Assembly: GCA_002336915.1 (NCBI GenBank)
Contig: DDET01000047.1
Location: 86,162 to 150,161 of the forward strand
Reading direction: 5' to 3'
Length of the DNA: 64,000 nucleotides
Source: Bacteroidetes bacterium UBA1947
Lineage (GTDB): Bacteria > Bacteroidota > Bacteroidia > Chitinophagales > Chitinophagaceae
Positions 24,595 through 31,654 of this stretch are shown piece after piece (the stretch's first letter is position 1; every line of letters begins with the position of its first letter). The position numbers and the translations under genes were made by a program. The notes under the pieces were generated by a model, which ran no database searches, had not been told where the DNA came from, and saw only the letters and a program-made list of their open reading frames with translations.

Positions 24595-25108
24595 AGTAGC
24601 CATTTTATCAATAGGCCTCCTATTGTTTATAAACTCAGTGAAGGGGCAGGACTTTCCAAATCCAGAGTCCAATGAAACTCCACGCTCAATAGATGCAATT
24701 CTTGGCCCAGGGACCGAGCATCAGTTTGTTCCCATCGATGGTACGGAAAAATATGGCAGCTCACCGAAACAACCATCGAGCAATACTATTGATAATACTA
24801 AACAGGTTGATGCAGTATTGTCCAAATTTGAAACTGACCGTAACCGGCCATCAGTTCAGGCTTCATTGGAGCCCAGATCATATGATCCGGTAACGACTCA
24901 CCGGGACAGATTTGTGAAATCTCCTTGTTTTGGGGAGTTAGGCTTTAACCCATTCATGGATGTCAATAGACAGGAAGAGATGTACCGTGTGTGTGAGGAA
25001 GGGAAGAGGGAGAAACAGTTCAAAGAAATTGGTATCATAACAGCAGTAATCATTGGGTTAGGAGTAATTATTGTTATCCCTATTGTGACCAAAAAACAAC
25101 CCAGTTAG
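24584..25108 (+). CDS. Exported protein with C-terminal membrane anchor
   Basis: A 174-residue protein with a signal peptide cleaved before Gln (INSVKGQDFPNPES), a polar, Pro/Ser/Asn-rich, probably disordered middle, a CFGELGFNPF segment with a Cys pair partner at RVCEEGK, and a C-terminal helix (IITAVIIGLGVIIVIPIV) followed by KKQPS. That topology puts the bulk in the periplasm. It is the last gene before the right attachment repeat. No family recognised. Confidence 0.55.
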   Translation: MTNKVAILSIGLLLFINSVKGQDFPNPESNETPRSIDAILGPGTEHQFVPIDGTEKYGSSPKQPSSNTIDNTKQVDAVLSKFETDRNRPSVQASLEPRSYDPVTTHRDRFVKSPCFGELGFNPFMDVNRQEEMYRVCEEGKREKQFKEIGIITAVIIGLGVIIVIPIVTKKQPS

Positions 25109-25117
25109 GTTAAAATG

Positions 25118-25135
25118 TAGTCCACCACGTAGACC
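25118..25135 (+). repeat. Candidate integrase arm-type site, right end
   Basis: TAGTCCACCACGTAGACC, one mismatch from the left-end copy at 2298-2315 and in the same orientation, 78 bases before the right attachment repeat. See the left copy for the argument. Confidence 0.5.
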
Positions 25136-25213
25136 GGAGCATCCAAAAAGTGAGACCAAGCAGAAATATTAGGAACAGGAATATGACTAAGTCTTTACTG
25201 GGTAAGGAACTGA

Positions 25214-25280
25214 GCAGCCCGGTAGCGCACATGGCTGGGGGTCATGTGGTCGCAGGTTCGAATCCTGTCTTCCCGACTGA
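25214..25280. repeat. Right attachment repeat (attR), tRNA-Pro 3' fragment
   Basis: A perfect copy of 2094-2160: the tRNA-Pro sequence from the D arm to just past the 3' end. It lacks the acceptor 5' strand and promoter, so it is not a functional tRNA. It marks the right junction of the island and joins to the native downstream DNA. Confidence 0.92.
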
Positions 25281-25283
25281 AAA

Positions 25284-25316
25284 GCAGGCCTTTAAAAGGC
25301 CTGCTTTATTATTTTT
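25284..25316 (+). terminator. Native tRNA-Pro terminator, displaced by the island
   Basis: GCAGGCCTTT and AAAGGCCTGC form a perfect 10-bp inverted repeat with a single central A, followed by TTTATTATTTTT. Its place 3 bases after the attR repeat fits the original terminator of the tRNA before integration. Confidence 0.75.
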
Positions 25317-25365
25317 AGTGTGCAGATCATCCCCTAAAATGGCATAGAAATTGTGCAATCTAAGT

Positions 25366-25788
25366 ATGCGCAAACTAACCATCATAGTAATAGCCTTGTT
25401 CTCAGCATCGCTTTTCCTCAATGCAGCCTGCAACAGGAGAAATAATGGCAATAATACCAACTGCGGAGATGCCCTATGCACTGCTATATTCGCCAGTGTA
25501 ACCGTGCACGTTAGCAATACCTCCGGTCAACCTGTAGTGCTGGATGATGCATATACGGTTCGTAAAAAGACAGGCGAGAAAATAAGGCCTGAACAAAACA
25601 TGGCCGACGGCGGTTATAACGTGCTCGATGATAATTACCGCAGCATCATCGCCAATACTTCAGAACAGTTCGAGTTTATTGGTATAAAAAACGGTGTGCA
25701 GGTAGTTGATGAATCATACACCATCTCCGCCGACTGTTGCCATGTCAATAAAGTAAGCGGCAGGGATAGTGTGACTGTCAATCCCTAG
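25366..25788 (+). CDS. Putative lipoprotein, 140 aa
   Basis: A small lipoprotein: the signal peptide ends in a lipobox LNAAC with lipidated Cys near residue 22, after which comes an Asn-rich spacer (NRRNNGNNTN) and a beta-rich domain. Two Cys pairs (NCGDALC and ADCCHVN) may form disulphides. I see no known family. ATG 25366 is chosen over an ATG 5 codons upstream because it gives a standard signal peptide. First core gene right of the island. Confidence 0.6.
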   Translation: MRKLTIIVIALFSASLFLNAACNRRNNGNNTNCGDALCTAIFASVTVHVSNTSGQPVVLDDAYTVRKKTGEKIRPEQNMADGGYNVLDDNYRSIIANTSEQFEFIGIKNGVQVVDESYTISADCCHVNKVSGRDSVTVNP

Positions 25789-25976
25789 TTGCATTTCTTT
25801 TAACAATACTTATCGTATTCCTTAACACTTGCTTTCGTAACTTCACTATGTTACCATTGTAACGATCAAGTACGTTTTTAATTTCTTTCCGGCTTCCTGC
25901 ACAAGGTTTCTATCTTCCAGTAGCTACTTCGAATTTTTTACTTCCGCATCTTGATATCATTTTTTAAGATACGGTT

Positions 25977-26723
25977 ATGTTTATTCTATTTTTCTTTATA
26001 GCGGTTTGGTATTTATCGCTATTCTCCCAAACCTTCTTCCATCACAGGTATGCATCGCATGGTGCATTTAAGATGAGCAAAGGCTGGGAACGCTTCTTTT
26101 TCATTTTCACATACATCACACAGGGTTCGCACTACATGAGCCCACGCGCTTATGCTATTATGCACAGGCTGCACCATGCTTATACAGATACGGAGCAGGA
26201 TCCCCACTCGCCCGCGTTCTCACGCAACATCTTCTCGATGATGTGGCGCACCAAAAAGTTCTACACAAATATCTATAAAGGCAAAATGGTGGTGGAAGAA
26301 AAATTCCTGAAGAACCTGCCCGACTGGCCTGCATTTGACCGCTGGGCAAATTCCACGCTGTCAAGGGTCCTATGGGGCTTGCTCTACATCTCGCTCTTCG
26401 TGATCTTCGCTACCTCGCCATGGGTGTATCTCCTCCTTCCCGTTATTTTAACGATGGGTGCTTTTCACGGTGCTGTCATCAACTGGTTCGCACACAAATA
26501 TGGGTATAAGAACTTTATCCTGAAGAACACTTCAGAGAACCTGTTTGCAATAGATATACTCATGTTAGGGGAATCTTACCATAACAATCACCACAAAAGG
26601 CCATCATCCATCAACTTCGGTTTCAGGTGGCACGAAATAGACCCTGTGTACCCTATTATCCTGCTCCTTAACTGGTTGCATGTCATCAGGATACCCAAAC
26701 TGATCCCCGTTTCAAACCAATAA
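25977..26723 (+). CDS. Acyl-CoA (stearoyl-CoA type) delta-9 fatty acid desaturase
   Basis: A 248-residue integral membrane di-iron enzyme. The three His boxes are HHRYASH near residue 22, HRLHH near 63 and HNNHH near 207, as in the acyl-lipid/acyl-CoA desaturase family. Hydrophobic stretches at the N-terminus and around residues 130-170 provide the membrane helices. It inserts a cis double bond into saturated acyl chains and so adjusts membrane fluidity. It is shorter than eukaryotic members because it lacks a cytochrome b5 domain. It appears to be transcribed alone. Confidence 0.87.
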   Translation: MFILFFFIAVWYLSLFSQTFFHHRYASHGAFKMSKGWERFFFIFTYITQGSHYMSPRAYAIMHRLHHAYTDTEQDPHSPAFSRNIFSMMWRTKKFYTNIYKGKMVVEEKFLKNLPDWPAFDRWANSTLSRVLWGLLYISLFVIFATSPWVYLLLPVILTMGAFHGAVINWFAHKYGYKNFILKNTSENLFAIDILMLGESYHNNHHKRPSSINFGFRWHEIDPVYPIILLLNWLHVIRIPKLIPVSNQ

Positions 26724-26866
26724 TCATAATCTCATTTTCTTATCATATCTTAAAGGTATTGTTATGCTCATTTTATTTTTTTTACTGCGGTACGGTATTG
26801 TTATATACCGGAGGTTAGTACCCAAGTTAAACCCTATTCTCAAACAGCAGGCATAATTAATGAATC

Positions 26867-27508
26867 ATGAAAAAACTGATCACGCTCATTGTCGCCCTCT
26901 CTGCATACACCATGGTGCATGCGGAGCCGACATGGGAGCTAAAAAAAGATAAAGACGGCATCAAGGTGTATACAGGGCATGTACCTGATGCAAATGTGCA
27001 GGCAGTACGGGTAATTTGTACCGTAGATGCAAACCTTTCACAGCTGGCTGCATTGCTCCTTGATACCAAGGCCCATACCAAATGGGTATATAACACTACG
27101 AACTCCTACACTGTAAAGCAAATAAGCGATAACCACGTAGTCTACTACTCGGAGGTAAGCCTTGCATGGCCTTTCAGCAACCGGGATGTAGTTATTGATA
27201 TGAACGTTTGGCAGCCGGCCGGTGGAAAGACAATGTATGTTACCGCAAATACTATAGCGAATTATGTGCCGGCAAAAGATGGCATAGTGCGGGTGCCCAT
27301 GTCGAAATCGACCTGGGTAATAACACCCATCGGTAACAACCAGCTGAATATCGACTACATCGCGCAGGCTGATCCCGGCGGTTCCGTGCCGGACTGGATC
27401 GTCAATACATTTTGTACTAAGGGGCCTTTTGAAACTTTTAAGAGTTTAAAGGAACTGGTGACCACGCCCGCCTATAAAAAAGCGCAGTATGCCTTTGTTA
27501 AAGACTAA
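26867..27508 (+). CDS. START-domain lipid-binding-like exported protein
   Basis: A 213-residue protein with a cleavable signal peptide (MKKLITLIVALSAYTMVHA) followed by a START/SRPBCC-type domain: WELKKDKDGIKVYTGH at its beginning, LDTKAHTKWVYNT in the middle and WPFSNRDVVIDM, a typical START signature, near residue 105. The fold forms a hydrophobic pocket, so periplasmic lipid or small hydrophobe binding is plausible. It stands alone and is followed by a decayed porin tail. Confidence 0.78.
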   Translation: MKKLITLIVALSAYTMVHAEPTWELKKDKDGIKVYTGHVPDANVQAVRVICTVDANLSQLAALLLDTKAHTKWVYNTTNSYTVKQISDNHVVYYSEVSLAWPFSNRDVVIDMNVWQPAGGKTMYVTANTIANYVPAKDGIVRVPMSKSTWVITPIGNNQLNIDYIAQADPGGSVPDWIVNTFCTKGPFETFKSLKELVTTPAYKKAQYAFVKD

Positions 27509-27530
27509 GGCCACTTAAGATCATAAGCTT

Positions 27531-27743
27531 GATGCCCACAGCTATACTGCTAACGAATACGAGGCAGGCATAGAATGGAACCCAATCAAGTACTTTGAGT
27601 TCCTTGCTATGTACACAATGTCCGGGAGGAGATTTGAATATCTGAAAACACCGAAGAACACGCAGGAGGGAGGTTACTGCGCCTGCTGGCCCAGGTTAAA
27701 TTTAACATCGCACAAGGAGGCTTACATATACAAAGCCTCCTTT
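27531..27743 (+). pseudogene. Decayed C-terminus of a porin (OprO/OprP-like)
   Basis: No start codon belongs to this stretch, but it reads as barrel-type sequence: YEAGIEWNPIKYFEFLAMYT then SGRRFEYLKTP in one frame, and GRLLRLLAQVKFN in another from 27668. Both parts resemble the end of phosphate-selective porins, whose last strand is typically RLLRLQAQLNF. A frameshift near 27665 separates them and the rest of the gene is missing. It is probably a deletion remnant that kept its terminator. Confidence 0.5.
27714..27743. terminator. Bidirectional terminator between convergent genes
   Basis: AAGGAGGCTT and AAGCCTCCTT form a perfect 10-bp stem around a 9-base loop. It lies between the rightward START/porin-remnant region and the leftward DUF2490 gene, so it may serve both directions. 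Confidence 0.55.
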
Positions 27744-27762
27744 AAGATTTGCACAAGCAAGC

Positions 27763-28497
27763 CTAATTAAGCTGCAGGTAAGTGTTTACCATCAAGCCGT
27801 TATTGTATTGATAAACGTTCTTGTTTGCCAATTCCCTGCCCAGCTGCAGCACCTGGCTAATATATCCGGCCTCAGCGCGCACCGAAGGGTGGAACTTATA
27901 ACCCAGCAAAATGCCAAGGCGGTTTTGATCAAAGATGTTTTCACCCACATTTTCCCCAAAGCCTATTAATATCTCATCGTAGGCCGCTGCGTACAGCTTT
28001 TTGTACAGCGGCACATCGAGCCTTGGCATATACCGTACCCGGTTCAGCATCACCCACTCATCGGGCTTTTCGCTCGCTAAGTTCTTTAGCCTGCCTACCC
28101 ATCGTTGCTCCACGCGCAGCCTGTGTATCAGACCTATTTTCCCTATGGGGCTATTAATAACCAACTGCTCATATATCCTGTGTTCAGGAAAGGTCTTCGG
28201 TATGGCAGCTATAGTATTATCACCATAGGGATAGGTGAGTGTCCAGGCGTAGCCCAGTTGCGCAGTTACCTGGGGATGAACTTTGTAACTAAACCCAAGA
28301 CGCAGCAGGCTCTGTTGCCATGTTGCCACCCAGTCGGTCCGGCGCCACTGGTACTCTATGTGCCCACTTAACTTATCAGTTATTTTGGGAGTAATAATAG
28401 TGGTGAACCACGCTATATTGTTATGCTCACTTAGCCGGTTTTGCGTAAATGCGGGATTTGCAAGCAATATGAATACAATGGAAAGCAGCTTCTTCAT
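27763..28497 (-). CDS. DUF2490 family outer-membrane protein
   Basis: A 244-residue exported protein: signal peptide MKKLLSIVFILLANPAFT cleaved before Gln, then a series of amphipathic strands (SGHIEYQWRRTDW, LRLGFSYKVHP, AQLGYAWTLTY) ending in a C-terminal strand, the pattern of a small beta-barrel. It matches the Bacteroidetes DUF2490 family (TPKITDKLSGHIEYQWR, FSYKVHPQVTAQLGY). Ligand and role are unknown. It is monocistronic. Confidence 0.78.
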   Translation of the reverse strand: MKKLLSIVFILLANPAFTQNRLSEHNNIAWFTTIITPKITDKLSGHIEYQWRRTDWVATWQQSLLRLGFSYKVHPQVTAQLGYAWTLTYPYGDNTIAAIPKTFPEHRIYEQLVINSPIGKIGLIHRLRVEQRWVGRLKNLASEKPDEWVMLNRVRYMPRLDVPLYKKLYAAAYDEILIGFGENVGENIFDQNRLGILLGYKFHPSVRAEAGYISQVLQLGRELANKNVYQYNNGLMVNTYLQLN

Positions 28498-28541
28498 ACT
28501 GCAAATATAAGCGTGATGGTCAAAATCTATTACCAGGACAT

Positions 28542-29609
28542 TTATAATAATGTAAGTGGCAGGTCGATAAACTTAGCGTATCGGCCTGCAGCAGCCTTCA
28601 GCCCTGCATACTTAGCAGCCGGTATTTTTTCAAAGGGCCCTATCGCAATTTCCAGTTTATCCTTGTGTATTGCGCGTTTCCATGTGCCCGCTACCTTACC
28701 GTTAATTACAAGCACAGGCTTGAATATCCCGTTGGTCGTGGCCACAAAAGCAGTATGCCCCGAGGCAAGCGCCGCCCCACGGTCAGCATAACTGATCAGG
28801 TATTCATCATAAGCAGGCAACAAATAAGTTGATTGTTTGCCGATACCGGCAAGCTCTTTGTTCATCCAATAGCTTGTATCGCCAACCCGAGCCTCCGCAA
28901 GCTCCCCTTTCATCGCTTCCAGTCCTGCTTTGGCATCGCTCATTGTCAATCCTGACCACCAGGCAAAGTCTTTAACGGTTGCCGGCCCATGACTTGTAAA
29001 ATACCGGAGCGCAAGTTGTGCCCTGGCTTCATCCCTGCTGAGCGTTTGAGCTCTCGGCACCCGTTCATCCAGCAGGCCGTATGTGAATTGCTTTCCCACT
29101 TTAGGACCACTACTTACAATACCATCCAGCTCTGCGCGCATCATTATATGGACGAATCGCAGTTCACCTGCGTCGATCTTAACGCGCCTGAACACTTCAA
29201 GCAAGTCTGCACGTGTAAGGTTCTTGCCTCCTTCCATCGCTTTTACCATTGCCTTTTCTGCCTTTAATAGTATCTTATCATCAAGCCCTATTTTGTCGTG
29301 CTGGTAAGAACTGATCGCCTTAACACGCGGCGCTGTCAGTTCAAGCAGCCAGCGAATATCGTCCGGTGCTACCAGGTGCCAGGTAGGCCGCATTACATGT
29401 GTACGGACAATGCTACCCTCTGCAAGCGCCGTATCTATAGCTGCGTCAGTATTTTCTTTTAAGCGCAGCCCCAACGCCCACTTAGCGGCTGCATAGTCCT
29501 GCGCCTGCACTGCGCCCATCCATTTCACCAATTCGCCCGGCCTGGTAAATGTTTGATGAGTGATCTGCTGGTTGTACAGCCTGTATTTTAATAGCTCCGC
29601 AACGGTCAT
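28542..29609 (-). CDS. AlkZ-like winged-helix DNA-binding protein
   Basis: A 355-residue protein of the HTH_42/AlkZ-like group, which includes DNA glycosylases that unhook crosslinks and remove alkylated bases. The motif MGAVQAQDYAAAKWAL carries the QxQ pair used by AlkZ for catalysis (here Q-A-Q near residue 32). Further family blocks are RPTWHLVAPDD, RYFTSHGPATVKDFAWWSG and LLPAYDEYLISY. ATG 29609 (MTVAELLKY) is right; the longer frame runs into the kinase gene. It lies 11 bases downstream of the histidine kinase gene and is probably cotranscribed. Confidence 0.78.
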   Translation of the reverse strand: MTVAELLKYRLYNQQITHQTFTRPGELVKWMGAVQAQDYAAAKWALGLRLKENTDAAIDTALAEGSIVRTHVMRPTWHLVAPDDIRWLLELTAPRVKAISSYQHDKIGLDDKILLKAEKAMVKAMEGGKNLTRADLLEVFRRVKIDAGELRFVHIMMRAELDGIVSSGPKVGKQFTYGLLDERVPRAQTLSRDEARAQLALRYFTSHGPATVKDFAWWSGLTMSDAKAGLEAMKGELAEARVGDTSYWMNKELAGIGKQSTYLLPAYDEYLISYADRGAALASGHTAFVATTNGIFKPVLVINGKVAGTWKRAIHKDKLEIAIGPFEKIPAAKYAGLKAAAGRYAKFIDLPLTLL

Positions 29610-29620
29610 GGTATATGTAT

Positions 29621-31546
29621 TTATACAGGCACATGTATTGCTACTACTGTACCCTTTCCCGGAGCTGAATCCCATTCTACAGTCCCCTTTAGGTATTCGA
29701 TACGGGTACGGATATTCTTAAGGCCAATTCCCTCATATCTGCTTGTGTCAGTCGCGTCAAAGCCCTTTCCGTTGTCTTCGATAGTTACGCTTATGCCTTC
29801 ATCATCCTTGATGAGTGAGATGTGCAACTGGTTGGCGCCGGAGTGCTTTATTACATTGTTCACACTTTCCTGTATCACCCTGTAAAGAACTATTTCTGCA
29901 TTCGCATCTATCTTCTCTGTTAGTCCCTCTGCATACAGGTGAATCTTTATTGCCTTATTGTCTATTTTATTTACAAAGTCTCTTACGGCTGTCGCCAGGC
30001 CCGATTTCAGCAGGGCATTTGGCATAATGTTGTGCGATACATTGCGCACTTCCTTGCAGCCCTCATCCACAAGCGCGATCGCTTTATCGAAAACATTGCT
30101 CTGCTCCTCCGAGGGGAATGGAATATCGTTCCTGATAGATGACAAGTTCAGTTTCACAGCGCTCATCAGTTGCCCTACTCCATCGTGCAGGTCGCCGGCT
30201 ATTCGTTTACGTTCATTTTCTTCCGCTTCTATCACCGCTTTGGAGGCCAGTTCCTGCTGCTTTAATATCTCCGCCTGCAATTTAGACTGCTGTTTTAACC
30301 GGTAACGCCTGTATAACGAATATCCCAGCAAAGCTAAAAGGATAAGCAAGCCTGATATGGCTATTATGAAACCGTTGCGCTTGTTTATTTCAAATTGCTG
30401 TGCCTGTATCTTCCGTTCCTTCTTTTCCGTTTCATACCTGGTGTTAAGCTCTGCTATTACCTTTGCATTGTCTTTCTTAGACAATGAATCCCTGAAGAAG
30501 CGGTACTGCGCTAAATATGCATAGGCAGAATCGTACTTTTTATTCCTGGAATAGAAATCAGAAAGGCTTTCCAGCGCTTCATAGATCTGCTTATTGTTTT
30601 TTATACTTTTTGCAAAGTTCAGAGCCTTCTTTATGTACAGCTCTGCATTCGCAAGATCGCCCTTACGTTCATAATTCTCGCCCAGGTAATTGTATGTATA
30701 TGCCAGCTCATTCATTTCACCCATACGCTCACGAATGGCGATAGACCTCTTAAGAAAAAATTCGCCTTTCACCACATCATTCTTCTTTGAATAGGCAGCC
30801 CCTATATCATTATCGGAAAAAGCAAGGCTGGAAGAGTCTTTGGTTTGCTCTGCATATTCCCGGGCTTTAAAATAATAGAAGAGTGCCTTGTCATAATTTT
30901 CCTGTTCACGGTATAGGATGCCCAGGTTCTCGTAATTCGAATAAAGGTCGTATGGATTACCCAGTTTCTTCCGGATCTCCAGAGCCTGCAAATGAAACTC
31001 TTCGGCCTTTTTTATGTCTTTGACAGTGGCATAGTAGTTGCCAAGGCCATTGTAACCTTTCGCCCTTAGTGTATCATCCCCATTTTTATCGGCAATGGCC
31101 ATTGCATTCATATAATGCAGCAATGATGAGTCATATTTCGCCTTCCTGCGGAACAGTGTGCCGTAGGATGACTCTGCAAAGAACTGGCCCTTATAATAGT
31201 TGACCTTATCGGCCGCGCGTTTCGAAGAATCCACTACAAGAAATGCATCGTCTATCCTGCCTGCGGCCTCGTAACAATATCCCAGTGTAAGGTAGGCGTC
31301 CGATAGCTCGCGGTAGAACTTCCCCTTTTGTGCTATCTCGATCGCCTTTCGCGCAAAACCCGTGGCAGCCGGCACATTCTCGTTCATTTGCGTAACACCC
31401 AGGTAGTTATACAAGCGCGATTGCCGTGCTATATTTTTCTCTTCCCTGATATGCTTCAAAACCGTATCGACAGGCACAGGCTGGCCACTGGCAGCTTTAA
31501 AGATGCAGAGTAGCGATACAAGCAATAATGTTCCTAAGCGAGACAT
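29621..31546 (-). CDS. TPR-containing sensor histidine kinase (HisKA_3 type)
   Basis: A 641-residue membrane kinase. A signal peptide (cleaved before Gln in AASGQPV) leads to a periplasmic sensor of about seven TPR repeats (residues 40-360), then a membrane helix FIIAISGLLILLALLGYSLY near 390, a coiled stretch, the HisKA_3 dimerisation/phosphoacceptor helix with His in AGDLHDGVGQL near 455, and a HATPase domain with QESVNNVIKHS and DNGKGFD. No response regulator gene is next to it, so it is an orphan here; partners of this class are usually LuxR-type. Downstream is the AlkZ-like gene. Confidence 0.87.
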   Translation of the reverse strand: MSRLGTLLLVSLLCIFKAASGQPVPVDTVLKHIREEKNIARQSRLYNYLGVTQMNENVPAATGFARKAIEIAQKGKFYRELSDAYLTLGYCYEAAGRIDDAFLVVDSSKRAADKVNYYKGQFFAESSYGTLFRRKAKYDSSLLHYMNAMAIADKNGDDTLRAKGYNGLGNYYATVKDIKKAEEFHLQALEIRKKLGNPYDLYSNYENLGILYREQENYDKALFYYFKAREYAEQTKDSSSLAFSDNDIGAAYSKKNDVVKGEFFLKRSIAIRERMGEMNELAYTYNYLGENYERKGDLANAELYIKKALNFAKSIKNNKQIYEALESLSDFYSRNKKYDSAYAYLAQYRFFRDSLSKKDNAKVIAELNTRYETEKKERKIQAQQFEINKRNGFIIAISGLLILLALLGYSLYRRYRLKQQSKLQAEILKQQELASKAVIEAEENERKRIAGDLHDGVGQLMSAVKLNLSSIRNDIPFPSEEQSNVFDKAIALVDEGCKEVRNVSHNIMPNALLKSGLATAVRDFVNKIDNKAIKIHLYAEGLTEKIDANAEIVLYRVIQESVNNVIKHSGANQLHISLIKDDEGISVTIEDNGKGFDATDTSRYEGIGLKNIRTRIEYLKGTVEWDSAPGKGTVVAIHVPV

Positions 31547-31654
31547 ATAACGTATGCTAAATTAGGAATAAAAATTACCCCTCAAATACCCCCCAAAAGA
31601 CGATATCCTGCAAAATGTGCAGGATATCGTTCAAATAGCATTGGAAATAGCCTA

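Larger units (their letters stand above)
2094..25280. mobile_element. tRNA-Pro-integrated genomic island carrying defence genes
   Basis: The island is bounded by perfect 67-bp direct repeats (2094-2160 and 25214-25280) from the 3' part of tRNA-Pro; repeat-to-repeat distance is 23,120 bp, the expected size of an excised circle. A tyrosine recombinase gene sits at the left end. Inside are HEPN proteins, several nuclease-like genes, a type I restriction-modification operon, a RecA-like ATPase, DUF3871 and an XRE regulator. I see no relaxase, coupling protein or conjugation gene, so transfer would need outside help. By eye the DNA is more AT-rich than the flanking core genes. Confidence 0.9.

Noticed and set aside
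2157..25213. Complete prophage or conjugative element
   Set aside because: No capsid, portal, tail, lysis, relaxase or type IV secretion genes are present; the RecA-like ATPase and DUF3871 also occur in simple integrative elements.
25214..25280. Second functional tRNA-Pro gene
   Set aside because: The 5' acceptor strand and promoter are missing; it is the attR fragment.
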